From Haliscomenobacter sp. (GTDB lineage Bacteria > Bacteroidota > Bacteroidia > Chitinophagales > Saprospiraceae): a DNA stretch of 64,000 bases. Every line of letters begins with the position of its first letter. The first letter of the stretch is position 1. The stretch lies in NCBI GenBank assembly GCA_016713275.1, contig JADJPL010000011.1, forward strand, positions 1-64,000. Reading direction: 5' to 3'. This document shows positions 8,819 through 17,396 of this stretch, piece by piece. Both the position numbers and the translations under genes were made by a program. Under the pieces are notes generated by a model. The model searched no databases. It was not told where the DNA came from and saw only the letters and a program-made list of their open reading frames with translations.

Positions 8819-10735
8819 ATGCCTTCTGAATACCTCCCATACAATGCGGTGCGGGTGCCCCGAAACATCACGCGCCTGGTTATTTTTTCCTCCGACATGG
8901 TCTTTACCATGGTTTCCTGGGTGGGGGCAAGTTACCTGCTATACGGATTTGAACGGGCGCCGGTGATGCAGTTGTTGTATTCGTGGCCTACCCTGGTGTT
9001 GATCGCCCTGCGCTTCCTGTCTTTTTTGTGGTTCCGGTCCTGGAATATTATTCTGCGGTACGTAGGGGAGAAAGATTACTTCCATGCGTTTTTGACGGTT
9101 TGGTCTCCTTCGGCTGTTTTTTCCATGATTTACCTCGTGGGGTTTGTGCCGGCGTACGGTTTGCGGGTGCTGGCCATTGTGTGGGTCGATTTTTTTATCA
9201 TGCTCTCCCTGATGGTCGGCTTTCGCATGGCGCTGCGGATGGTGTACGACTGGCTGAAGGTGCGGCAAAACCACCGCAAAGCCACGGCGATCTTTGGGGC
9301 GGGGGAGATGGGCAGCATGCTGGAGCGCGTGATCCGGTATAACGCCTCCAACGAATTCCGGATCGACGCGTTTTTCGACGACAACCCCAAGGTGCATGGC
9401 AAACGGCTCAACGGGATCCCGGTGTTCAATCCCCAAAAGTCGTTTTCGAAAATGGTTGCCAAATACGGGATCGAGGTCGTCATTCTGGGTATCCGGGACC
9501 TGCCGCCTGCCCGCAAGGCGTCCTTCATCAACCAGTGCCTGGCGCACCAAATCCGGGTGCTGAAGCTGCCTCCCGTCGAATCCTGGCTGCACGGAGAACT
9601 CAACCTGCGGCTGCTCAAAAACATCAACCTGGAGGACTTGCTCGGCCGGGCGCCGATCCTGCTCGACGAAGCGGCCCTGCGCGCCTCGATCCAGGGGAAA
9701 ACCGTGCTGGTGACGGGCTGCGCCGGAAGCATCGGCAGCGAGATCCTGCGCCAGCTTTTGCGCCAGGAGCCCGCGTTTGTGCTTGGAGTGGACCAGGCGG
9801 AATCGCCCCTGGCGGAGATTGCCCTGGAGTTGAAAACCGTGGTCGAGGAAGGGCGTTTTCTCCCCGTGATCGGCGACGTACGCGACGCCGACCGCATGGC
9901 CCGCTTGTTTGAAGAGTACAGGCCGGAGTACGTGTTCCACGCCGCCGCCTACAAGCACGTGCCTATCATGGAAGATTTTCCGGAGGAAGCCATCAAGTCG
10001 AACGTGCTCGGCACCCGCGTGCTCGCTGATCTGGCGGTGCAGCACCAGGCTGAAAAGTTTGTGATGATCTCCACCGACAAGGCCGTCAACCCCAGCAACG
10101 TCATGGGCGCCTCCAAACGGATCGCGGAAATTTACGTGCAGGCGCTGAACTATTCGGAAGCCTGCGCTACGCAGTTCATCACCACCCGCTTCGGCAACGT
10201 GCTGGGGTCAAACGGATCGGTGATCCCCATCTTCAAAGAGCAGATCGAAAAAGGCCTTCCCCTCACCGTCACCCACCCCGACATCAAGCGCTTCTTCATG
10301 ACGATCCCCGAAGCCTGCAGCCTCGTGCTGGAGGCCAGCGCCATGGGCCATGGCGGCGAGATCTTCGTGTTCGACATGGGCGAGCAGCTCCGCATCCTGG
10401 ACCTCGCCCACCGCATGATCCAGATCTACGGACTGACTCCCGGAAAAGACGTCGAGATCCAGTTCATCGGCTTGCGCCCCGGGGAAAAACTTTACGAAGA
10501 ACTCCTCGACCACAAAGAAACCCTGGCGGAAACCCACCACCCCAAGATCTTCCGCGCCCAGGTGCGGCCGGGCGATTTCCACCAGATTCGCTCCGATATC
10601 GACCTGCTGATCGCCGGCGCCCAGAACGGCTGGCGCCCCGCCGAACTCGTACAGACCATGAAAACCCTGGTGCCTGAGTTCGTCAGCCAGAATAGCGTAT
10701 TTTCTGAACTAGACAATAAAGAACCCCAAACCTGA
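8819..10735 (+). CDS. CapD/FlaA1-type nucleoside-diphosphate-sugar 4,6-dehydratase
   Basis: The 638-residue membrane protein has hydrophobic segments in roughly residues 15-120. A first Rossmann-like motif (AIFGAGEMGS) lies near residue 158, and the catalytic SDR domain begins VLVTGCAGSIGSEI near residue 298. Motifs YKHVPIMED, ISTDKAVNPSN and MGASKR fit the WbpM/PglF/CapD family, which makes UDP-4-keto-6-deoxy-HexNAc from UDP-GlcNAc. Length matches the long, membrane-anchored form. It heads a cluster of transferases, so it probably supplies the first sugar of a surface glycan. The WecE-like enzyme at 14253 could aminate its product. Confidence 0.88.
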   Translation: MPSEYLPYNAVRVPRNITRLVIFSSDMVFTMVSWVGASYLLYGFERAPVMQLLYSWPTLVLIALRFLSFLWFRSWNIILRYVGEKDYFHAFLTVWSPSAVFSMIYLVGFVPAYGLRVLAIVWVDFFIMLSLMVGFRMALRMVYDWLKVRQNHRKATAIFGAGEMGSMLERVIRYNASNEFRIDAFFDDNPKVHGKRLNGIPVFNPQKSFSKMVAKYGIEVVILGIRDLPPARKASFINQCLAHQIRVLKLPPVESWLHGELNLRLLKNINLEDLLGRAPILLDEAALRASIQGKTVLVTGCAGSIGSEILRQLLRQEPAFVLGVDQAESPLAEIALELKTVVEEGRFLPVIGDVRDADRMARLFEEYRPEYVFHAAAYKHVPIMEDFPEEAIKSNVLGTRVLADLAVQHQAEKFVMISTDKAVNPSNVMGASKRIAEIYVQALNYSEACATQFITTRFGNVLGSNGSVIPIFKEQIEKGLPLTVTHPDIKRFFMTIPEACSLVLEASAMGHGGEIFVFDMGEQLRILDLAHRMIQIYGLTPGKDVEIQFIGLRPGEKLYEELLDHKETLAETHHPKIFRAQVRPGDFHQIRSDIDLLIAGAQNGWRPAELVQTMKTLVPEFVSQNSVFSELDNKEPQT

Positions 10736-10781
10736 TCCTGTTCCTGTTCCGAAGAATAGAAAACCGTAAAAACCACAGGAC

Positions 10782-11229
10782 TTGTTTTTTTCCTTAAAAC
10801 GCCTTTACCTGTCCACGATTGGGCAGTGGCTCCCTTCCGACTTTTTTGCATACCGGCACCCGGTATCGGTAAAAGGCGTTTGCTTTTTGGATGGCAAACT
10901 GATCCTCGTTCGCGACGAACGCGGAGCATGGGACCTGCCGGGAGGCAAACTTCAAAAAGGAGAACGCCTCGACGAATGCCTCGCCCGTGAAATGGAAGAA
11001 GAACTCGGCATCGCCGTGCGCGTGGAAAAACTTCTGGACGCCACCCTCCGCCGTATCGAAGACCAGGTCGACGTCGTGGTGCTCCTCTATCAATGCGCCA
11101 CCCAATGCCCCCTCGCCCACCTCCGTCTCAGCAGCGAAAACTTCGCCATCGGCTTTTGACCCCTCCGAACTGGACGCCCTCGGCCTTCCCTCCCCGTATT
11201 TGGAAGCGATTAGACGCCTAAACGCCTAA
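10782..11229 (+). CDS. NUDIX hydrolase, frameshifted near the C-terminus
   Basis: The NUDIX box is complete: G-G-K-L-Q-K-G-E, then REMEEELGI, fitting GX5EX7REUXEEXGU, at about residues 53-75. The frame reads ENFAIGF and then stops at a T4 run (11154-11157). One base shift restores FDPSELDALGLPSPYLEA to a TAA at 11229, as expected for the family C-terminus. No ATG is available near the start, so a TTG at 10782 is used. The stop codon lies within an ACGCCTA heptamer. Substrate is unknown; it may hydrolyse a nucleotide sugar or a damaged nucleotide. Confidence 0.72.
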
Positions 11230-11641
11230 ACGCCGTTACTTCATTACCCCCGACCGGCGCATCCCTTACCCCTTTGCTGCCGCCAAAGAAATTTAGCGGT
11301 GACAACCCCATCGCTACCCCGCTACCAAAAAGCAACCATTTCCTAACCTGGCAACCCTGGCCGGGTTATTTTTTTTTATCAGCTTGCGAACGCTTACCTT
11401 TACCCATGATGCAACCCTGGAAAAGCGGTTGCGTTTAATTCGTATTATCCCAAAACCAAGCCGGTCAAAAAGGGTTCTCTTGGACGCCCAGCAGAGAAAC
11501 CCGCTAGCTTTACCCCTCCATTTGAGTAGGAACAACCCTGGTGTTTTTGTCCTTTTTCAGGACCAGAATATCATTTTATTTGCAGGTATTCGGGAAAGCG
11601 CTGCTTTGCCCGTCATCAAGGTTATTGAACAGTTGGGAACT
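11230..11641. other. Intergenic spacer with heptamers, a degenerate palindrome and a hairpin
   Basis: This spacer has ACGCCTA heptamers (to about 11232) and a degraded copy of the island palindrome (GCCGCCAAAGAAATTTAGCGG, 11279-11299). The short terminator-like hairpin at 11353 comes next. An open frame from a TTG at 11384 joins the next gene, but its first 86 residues do not look like a glycosyltransferase N-terminus, so I leave it out. Confidence 0.55.
11353..11377 (+). terminator. Possible rho-independent terminator
   Basis: AACCC-TGGCC-GGGTT is followed by ATTTTTTTTT. The stem is only 5 bp, so the call is weak. It would end transcription from the capD-NUDIX pair. Confidence 0.4.
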
Positions 11642-12838
11642 ATGGGGGATTTTTCACGACGTATTGCATTGGTAAACAATTCGTTTTGGTACGCCCGGCG
11701 CTTTCGGATGGGATTGATGCGGGCGCTGCGGGACGCCGGCTGGGAGGTATTTGTGCTGGCGCCGGAAGGGAGCCCCGAAGAGGAGCGGGCGCTGGAAGCG
11801 GAAGGGCTGATCCCGGTTTCGTTTCAGGCCAGCGTGTACAGCCAGCGGATCGGGCGGGAGTTGGCCACCTTGTGGCAGCTGATTTGGATATACCGCCGGA
11901 TGCGCTTTGACTTGTCGCTGCACTATACGATCAAACCCAATATATACGGCGCCATTGCGGCTTGGCTCGCGGGCATTCCTTGCGTGTCGATCACCACCGG
12001 CCTGGGGATACTCAAACAGCAGCCCTGGGGCTTTAAAGCGTGGTTTTTCCGCAGGTTGTACCAAATGGCGGCTGCGATCAGCCGGGAAATCTGGTTTCTC
12101 AACGAAGCCGACCTCGATTTTTTCCTCTCCCGCCGTATGGCCCATCCTTCCAAAACGTTTTTGCTCCGGGGCGAAGGCCTGGACACGGCCTATTTTGCCC
12201 CCCAACCCCCTACGCCGGAAGACGGCAAAGAGGTCTTCCGGGTGTTGTACCTGGGCAGGATGCTCCGAAGCAAAGGGCTGGAAGAGCTGGCGGAAGCCGC
12301 CCGGTATTTCGCCAAACACCGCTTTCCCATCCAGATCGACTTGCTGGGCTTTATCGTCGACGGCCACCCCGACGCAGTGAGCCTTCGCGAGCTCCGGTCG
12401 TGGGAAGCGGAAGGCCCTATCCGATACGTAGGCGCCGCCGAAGACGTGCGGCCTTACCTGGCAGCATGCCATCTGGTGGTGCTGCCTTCCTACGGCGAAG
12501 GCATGTCGCGGTCCCTGCTGGAGGCTTGCGGTATGGCCAAGCCTGTAGCCGCCTCCGACGTGGAGGGGTGCCGCGAAATTGTTACCGACGGGCTAAACGG
12601 GTTCTTGTTCCCGCCCAGAGACGCTGCCGCGCTGATCTCGGTCCTCTTGCGCGCGTTTGCTCTCAGCGGGGAAACCCTGGAAGCGATGGGCAGCGCCGGA
12701 CGGCTGAAAGCCCTGACCAGCTTCTCCGAACAGCTTGCCGTGCGCGCGTATTTCAAGCGCCTTCAGTTGGACCCGGAATACGAAACCCTTTCCGGCCGCC
12801 GCCCCGTGCCGGCTACCGTAAGCTCCTATGGCCTATGA
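11642..12838 (+). CDS. GT4-family glycosyltransferase (PglA-like)
   Basis: The 398-residue protein is a GT-B enzyme. Its N-terminus (RRIALVNNSFWYARRFR) fits the donor-free domain. ITTGLGIL lies near residue 118, and the nucleotide-sugar domain has VLYLGRML and the EX7E-type segment GEGMSRSLLEACGMAKPV near residue 285. This pattern fits transferases that add GalNAc or similar sugars to lipid-linked glycans. I chose ATG 11642, giving a standard length, over the in-frame upstream TTG. The stop overlaps the next start as ATGA (12835-12838). Confidence 0.82.
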   Translation: MGDFSRRIALVNNSFWYARRFRMGLMRALRDAGWEVFVLAPEGSPEEERALEAEGLIPVSFQASVYSQRIGRELATLWQLIWIYRRMRFDLSLHYTIKPNIYGAIAAWLAGIPCVSITTGLGILKQQPWGFKAWFFRRLYQMAAAISREIWFLNEADLDFFLSRRMAHPSKTFLLRGEGLDTAYFAPQPPTPEDGKEVFRVLYLGRMLRSKGLEELAEAARYFAKHRFPIQIDLLGFIVDGHPDAVSLRELRSWEAEGPIRYVGAAEDVRPYLAACHLVVLPSYGEGMSRSLLEACGMAKPVAASDVEGCREIVTDGLNGFLFPPRDAAALISVLLRAFALSGETLEAMGSAGRLKALTSFSEQLAVRAYFKRLQLDPEYETLSGRRPVPATVSSYGL

Positions 12839-13749
12839 GTATCCGGACCATCGCCCTCATTCACCCGCACAAAGCCTTATTGCCCGAGGTAGGCGTCTAT
12901 GCCCGTTATTTTGAACGCCATGGGTACGAGGCCCGGGTTTTTGCCGCCGCCAACCCCCGGGCCTGGAGCGGCTTCGATGTGGAATGGCATTTTATGGGCC
13001 TCGACCTCCAGCGGCCCACTCCGGGCCGGATCAAAATCCACGAGTACGTTTCGGGGTCTGTTCCGCCCATGCCCAGGCTGAAAGATAGGATCAAGCGCTG
13101 GGTAAACGTTCGTCCGGATGCCCGGGTCTTTGGCAACGCCTTGCTGGCTCAACGCCTGCAGTTTGCCGGCAACGTACCCGCTCTCATTCGCCCTGCGGGG
13201 ATCGACCCCTCCTTTCTGAGCAGGGAGAAGCGCCCTTCGCCGGAGTACGACCTGGTCTACTGCGGCGCCATGGATGAAGCCCGCAATCTGGTCCCTTGGA
13301 TCGCTCACGTCCTGGCCGGATTGCCCGGCGCCAAACTCCTGCTCGTTGGCCCTCCTTCCGACGCCATGTGGCAGGCGTTTAAAGCCCACCCCGGCGTAGT
13401 CTTCAGCGGCCACGCGCCTTATGCCGAGGTGCCCGGGCTGCTCGCCAAAGCGGAATATGGCCTGAACCTCCTCCCCGACCGGTATCCGTTTCATATACAG
13501 ACGCCTTTAAAATTTCTGGAATATTGCGCCGTAGGGCTCAAAGTAATCTCCACCCCCACGGCCTGGATTCGCCAATTTGAGCGCCAACGCCAGGGTAGTT
13601 TTTTTTATCTCGGCGAAAAAGGCCCAGCCTTGTCCTGGGAACAGCTCCGGCATTTCCCGTTTGCAACCCCCCCAGTAGATGATCTGGCCTGGGACCGGCT
13701 GCTTGAAACCTCCGGCATCCCGGCGCTCCTGGAACGGTTGACGGAGTGA
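12835..13749 (+). CDS. GT-B glycosyltransferase
   Basis: The 304-residue protein begins MSIRTIALIHPHKALLPEVG, coupled by ATGA to the previous transferase. The C-terminal domain has DLVYCGAMDEARNL, KLLLVGPPSD, VVFSGHAPYAEVPGLLAKA and PLKFLEYCAVGLKVIST, the usual acceptor and donor motifs of GT4-like enzymes. The protein is somewhat short for the family. The frame is open much further upstream, but that part overlaps the preceding gene out of frame. The TGA stop abuts a GTGGTTG heptamer array. Confidence 0.78.
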   Translation: MSIRTIALIHPHKALLPEVGVYARYFERHGYEARVFAAANPRAWSGFDVEWHFMGLDLQRPTPGRIKIHEYVSGSVPPMPRLKDRIKRWVNVRPDARVFGNALLAQRLQFAGNVPALIRPAGIDPSFLSREKRPSPEYDLVYCGAMDEARNLVPWIAHVLAGLPGAKLLLVGPPSDAMWQAFKAHPGVVFSGHAPYAEVPGLLAKAEYGLNLLPDRYPFHIQTPLKFLEYCAVGLKVISTPTAWIRQFERQRQGSFFYLGEKGPALSWEQLRHFPFATPPVDDLAWDRLLETSGIPALLERLTE

Positions 13750-13827
13750 TTGGTGGTTGAGTGGTTAGTGGTTGGTGGTTAGTGGTTGGTGGTTAGTGGT
13801 TGGTGGTTGGTGGTTAGTGGTTGAGTG
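13750..13827 (+). repeat. Heptamer STRR array, unit GTGGTTA/GTGGTTG
   Basis: About eleven tandem 7-base units begin at the base after the stop codon of the 12835 glycosyltransferase gene. Confidence 0.9.
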
Positions 13828-13944
13828 TAAGGGCAATGTGGAGTCCCCCTTTGGAGCTCATCTGGTAGTATTTTTCATAGCTACGGCTTGTCCGTATATT
13901 GCCCTCCGCAGCCCGGAGCCCGTGGGAAACGCCACGAAGCAACA

Positions 13945-14032
13945 TTCCCCCTTTGAAGGGGGTTAGGGGGATGAAACGTCCGAAATGCTGGTTAAAGGTT
14001 TCATCCCCCCGGCCCCCTTCAAAGGGGGAGAA
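13945..14032. repeat. Inverted repeat, MITE core without terminal repeats
   Basis: CCCCCTTTGAAGGGGG and GGGGGATGAAAC face their reverse complements across a short centre. The sequence is closely similar to the centres of the elements at 36770 and 46431, but AAGCTATCTCAAAA ends are not found. Confidence 0.75.
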
Positions 14033-14252
14033 GGTTATGCCCAGGACACCGCAAGGACGTGCCGTTCAAAGCGGTTGAAGCCCATAAAGCGAAGGCGTTT
14101 GCCACGGAGCGGTAGGGTGAAGGAGCGCCCTTTTTTTGGTTCTTATTCTGGGCGAGCAAAAAAAGAACATACCCCGGGGCAGGGGGAGGCCCCAATGCAA
14201 GTGGAAACCTGCACTACGCTATTTAATTGAGAACGAACCGCTAAATCTTGGT

Positions 14253-15398
14253 ATGAACGCAAACCGGTCTCGGGCCATAAAAATTCCTTTTCACCGACCC
14301 TACCTTTCCGGTAAGGAAGAGCCCGCGTTGAAAGAATTGCTACAAAGCGGTCAATTGGGCGCTCCGGGCCCATACCACGAAGCCTGTGTGGAGCAAATCC
14401 AGACCAGGCAAGGGGCGGGGCACGTGTTGCTCATGCCTTCCTGCACCCATGCCCTGGAAGCGATCGGCCTCCTGCAGGAGTGGGGGCCCGGCGACGAGGT
14501 GATCGTACCCGCTTACGGCTTCCCTTCCATGGCCAATTGCGTGGCCCTGCGGGGCGCTACCCCGGTCTTTGCAGGGATCGACCCGATGACGATGAACCTT
14601 GACCCCGCAGCGGCCGAACAGGCCATCACCCCGCGCACCCGCGCTATCCTGGCGATGCACTACGGCGGCGTGGCGTGCGGCATGAACGCCCTTCGGGCGT
14701 TGGCCGAAGCCCATGGCCTTGCGCTGATCGAAGACGCTGCCCATGGCATAGGCGCTCGATTTGACCAGGAAGGGCTGGGTACCCTGGGCGATTACGGCGC
14801 CCTGAGCTTTCACGCCACCAAAAACATCCACTGTGGGGAAGGAGGAGCGTTGCTGTTTCGCCGGGAAGCCGACCAGGAGAAGTTTCTGGAAATCGCCGAA
14901 AAAGGAACGAATAAAACCCGTAGCCCGGGAAACTACCAGTGGCAAACCCGGGGCTCCAGCTACGTGATGAGCGCGCTGAACGCCGCTTTTCTGAACGTCC
15001 AGCTCCGGCATGCGGAGGAGGTCAACGCCCGGCGCCGGGTATTATGGGATCGGTATGCCGACGGACTTGCTGCGTGCGGCCTCCAGGAGCGTTTGCAGGT
15101 ATACCGCCCTGCGCCCTGGCAAGCCTTTAATGCGCACTTGTTTTTCATCAAATGCCCGGACGCAGGAGTTCGGGAGCGGCTGTTGCGCTATCTGGAAGGG
15201 CAGGGCATCCAGGCAGCGCCGCATTACGCGCCGCTTTCCGCTTCGCCGGCGGGGAGGCGCTATGGCCGGGTGGCCGGCGACGACCGGGCCGCCATCGGGG
15301 AAAGCTTGCGCCTGCTTCGGCTGCCGCTGTATCCGCAGTTGCGGGAAAACGAAGTAGACCGTATTGTCGCCATGGTAGCCGAATTTTTCAAGCCATGA
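14253..15398 (+). CDS. DegT/DnrJ/EryC1 aminotransferase, WecE/RffA-like
   Basis: The 381-residue PLP enzyme fits TDP-4-keto-6-deoxy-glucose aminotransferases. The start is KIPFHRPYLSGKEEPAL; then come LMPSCTHALE (phosphate site), GDEVIVPAYGFPS, LIEDAAHGIGA and SFHATKNIHCGEGGAL, where the K of HATKN binds PLP (about residue 187), and EKGTNKTR. I chose ATG 14253 because the family begins shortly before IPFHRPYL; the open frame extends about 40 residues further upstream without homology. The product would be a 4-amino-4,6-dideoxy sugar nucleotide for the surface glycan. Its stop overlaps the sulfotransferase start (ATGA). Confidence 0.88.
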   Translation: MNANRSRAIKIPFHRPYLSGKEEPALKELLQSGQLGAPGPYHEACVEQIQTRQGAGHVLLMPSCTHALEAIGLLQEWGPGDEVIVPAYGFPSMANCVALRGATPVFAGIDPMTMNLDPAAAEQAITPRTRAILAMHYGGVACGMNALRALAEAHGLALIEDAAHGIGARFDQEGLGTLGDYGALSFHATKNIHCGEGGALLFRREADQEKFLEIAEKGTNKTRSPGNYQWQTRGSSYVMSALNAAFLNVQLRHAEEVNARRRVLWDRYADGLAACGLQERLQVYRPAPWQAFNAHLFFIKCPDAGVRERLLRYLEGQGIQAAPHYAPLSASPAGRRYGRVAGDDRAAIGESLRLLRLPLYPQLRENEVDRIVAMVAEFFKP

Positions 15399-16225
15399 AC
15401 CTGCCGCAACCCTGGACGAATGCCCGCTACTTCCGCAGCGCCCTGAAACGGCCCTGGGGAAGAGCGCTCCTTTATCCGTTTTTCTCGCTGCATCCGCGCC
15501 CGGTGTTCCTCCTCGGCAACCAAAAATCGGGCACCACCGCCATCGCCAAACTCCTGGCCCTCGCCGCCGGTAAAACGGAAGAAACCTACCTGCGCGGGTT
15601 CTCCCAGCATATCCTCGAAGACCTCTACCACAACCGGCTTCTCCTGAAAGAAGCCATCCGCCGGCGGGCTAAATTTGAGTTTTCCCGGGAACTGATCAAA
15701 GAATGCAACCTGACGTTTTTTTACTCCCAACTCCGCGCCCTGTATCCGGATGCGCCCAAGGTGTTTATCGTCCGGGATCCGAGGGATAATATCCGGAGTA
15801 TCCTCCATTTTGTGCAGGTTCCGGGAAACCTGCACCAGATACCGCCCGCAGGTTTGCCTGAAATGCTGGAATGGCAGCGCATTCTCGATAATTCCTGGTT
15901 GGGCGTTCAGGGCGCCCACTATATCGATTCCATGGCAGGCCGGTGGGTGAAGGCCGCAGAGGTTTATCTGCAATCGCCTTCTGAGTTTATTTTGGTCCGG
16001 TACGAAGACTTTAAGGCGGCCAAAACCGATACGATCCATGCGCTTTGCGATGCGCTTCACCTGCCGGTCCAGGCGGATATCGCGCCCTATCTGGAGGTTC
16101 CTTTTCAACCTCCTGGACCCCCATCCGCGTCCTGGGTTGCTTTTTTTGGAGAAAACAACCTGAACCGCCTGGAGCAAATTTGTAGCGGGCGGATGCGGGA
16201 ATTTGGCTATTTTCCTTCCCTATAG
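15395..16225 (+). CDS. Sulfotransferase family protein
   Basis: The 276-residue protein has the 5'-phosphosulfate-binding loop GNQKSGTTAIA near residue 42 and a 3'-phosphate-binding segment IVRDPRDNIRSI near residue 128. It also has a late VRYEDFKA, all as in PAPS-dependent sulfotransferases. Translation is coupled to the aminotransferase by ATGA. In a glycan cluster it most likely sulfates a sugar of the exopolysaccharide or a lipid-linked precursor. Acceptor identity cannot be read from sequence. Confidence 0.82.
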   Translation: MNLPQPWTNARYFRSALKRPWGRALLYPFFSLHPRPVFLLGNQKSGTTAIAKLLALAAGKTEETYLRGFSQHILEDLYHNRLLLKEAIRRRAKFEFSRELIKECNLTFFYSQLRALYPDAPKVFIVRDPRDNIRSILHFVQVPGNLHQIPPAGLPEMLEWQRILDNSWLGVQGAHYIDSMAGRWVKAAEVYLQSPSEFILVRYEDFKAAKTDTIHALCDALHLPVQADIAPYLEVPFQPPGPPSASWVAFFGENNLNRLEQICSGRMREFGYFPSL

Positions 16226-16238
16226 AAGCAACCTGCGC

Positions 16239-17384
16239 ATGAAAGTCCTTCACCTTTTTCCGGAATACCTCCCCTTGACGATGATCTGGGCTTTTCAGCA
16301 GATTCGCCATATCCCGGATGTAGAGACGCATATGGCCGGGCTGAGCTATTTGCCGGATTCCTACCACGACCCGGCGTTCCGGTATTGGCCGAACCCCAAA
16401 TATCGGTTTCCAAAGGCGCTTCAAAACGGCGTTCATATCATTTTGCGGAAAACCCGGGGGTATGACCGTTTCCTTGCCGCGTACATCCGCGACGAAGGTA
16501 TTGATATCCTGCATGCCCATTTTGGGCATATCGGCGCGGACTATTCCGGTTTGGGGAAACGCCTGGGCATTCCGGTAGTCGTTTCCTTTTATGGGTTTGA
16601 TTATGGGCGCATCCTTTCCGAAAAGCCCCGGTACCGAAAGGCGTACCTTCGGATGTTCCGGCAGGCTGGAGCGGTGACGGGGGAAGGGCCCTACGCAGTG
16701 GGGCAACTGGAGGCGTTGGGATGCCCTCCATCGCAAATTCGCCAAATTCCCCTGGGGGTCGACACGTCGGTTATTCCGGTTTTCCTCCGCAAAAAAGAAA
16801 CCGGGCGGTTGCGGCTGGTGCAGGTAGCGACCCTGACGCCGCGCAAAGGCCATTTGCTGGGGCTGGATGCCCTTGAAAAGGCGCTGGAATCAGGCATGGA
16901 TATTACGCTGGATTGTTATGGTCCGGTAGAGGACGCCGAGCTGGCCTCGAAGATACAGCGCCGGATAGCGGCGGGAACGCTTGCAGGGAAAGTTCGGCTT
17001 CTGGAACCGGTTCCTTATTCCCGGCTCCATGCGCTCCTGGAACGCTACGACGTATTTTTTCAACCCAGCGTATTTACCCCAGGCGGAGACTGCGAAGGCG
17101 GCGCCCCCATCGCGCTGCTGGACGCGCAGGCCACCGGGATGCCTGTCGTGGCTACCCGGCATTGCGATATTCCGTTCGAGGTGGAACACGGGCAAACGGG
17201 CCTGCTGGGAGCGGAAAACGATGCAGCCGAATTGGCGGCCCACCTGGCCGCGTTTGCCCGAATGGACCAACAGGCGTTCGACGCCTTCGGAACACGGGCC
17301 CGCAACAAAATCGAAACCGCGTTTCAGGTAGAACACGGCGCCAGCCTGCTGGCCGGACTGTACCGCGAATTGCTGAACCGGTAA
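16239..17384 (+). CDS. GT4 glycosyltransferase (colanic-acid WcaL-like)
   Basis: The 381-residue protein begins MKVLHLFPEYLPLTMIWAFQ. It has DILHAHFGHIG near residue 90, GEGPYAVGQLEALGCPPSQIRQIPLGVD near residue 150, and LVQVATLTPRKGHLLGLDA. Later it has FFQPSVFTPGGDCEGGAPIALLDAQATG near residue 280, the GT4 donor-binding glutamate loop. This set is typical of transferases that extend exopolysaccharide repeat units. The start at 16239 is 14 bases after the sulfotransferase stop; the in-frame codons from 16203 overlap that gene and are less likely. Confidence 0.85.
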   Translation: MKVLHLFPEYLPLTMIWAFQQIRHIPDVETHMAGLSYLPDSYHDPAFRYWPNPKYRFPKALQNGVHIILRKTRGYDRFLAAYIRDEGIDILHAHFGHIGADYSGLGKRLGIPVVVSFYGFDYGRILSEKPRYRKAYLRMFRQAGAVTGEGPYAVGQLEALGCPPSQIRQIPLGVDTSVIPVFLRKKETGRLRLVQVATLTPRKGHLLGLDALEKALESGMDITLDCYGPVEDAELASKIQRRIAAGTLAGKVRLLEPVPYSRLHALLERYDVFFQPSVFTPGGDCEGGAPIALLDAQATGMPVVATRHCDIPFEVEHGQTGLLGAENDAAELAAHLAAFARMDQQAFDAFGTRARNKIETAFQVEHGASLLAGLYRELLNR

Positions 17385-17396
17385 GCCTTTGCCACT

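Larger units (their letters stand above)
13750..14252. other. Spacer with heptamer array and MITE-core inverted repeat
   Basis: The spacer starts with a GTGGTTA/G heptamer array (13750-13827). An 88-base inverted repeat (13945-14032) related to the core of the MITE copies at 36.8 and 46.5 kb follows, without their terminal repeats. At 14115-14180, a GAGCGCCC...ACATACCCCGGGGC stretch resembles the one at 29888-29946. No gene is visible. Confidence 0.75.

Noticed and set aside
11384..11641. 86-residue N-terminal extension of the first glycosyltransferase
   Set aside because: It overlaps a hairpin and heptamer region, starts with TTG and shows no glycosyltransferase similarity; ATG 11642 gives the normal length.
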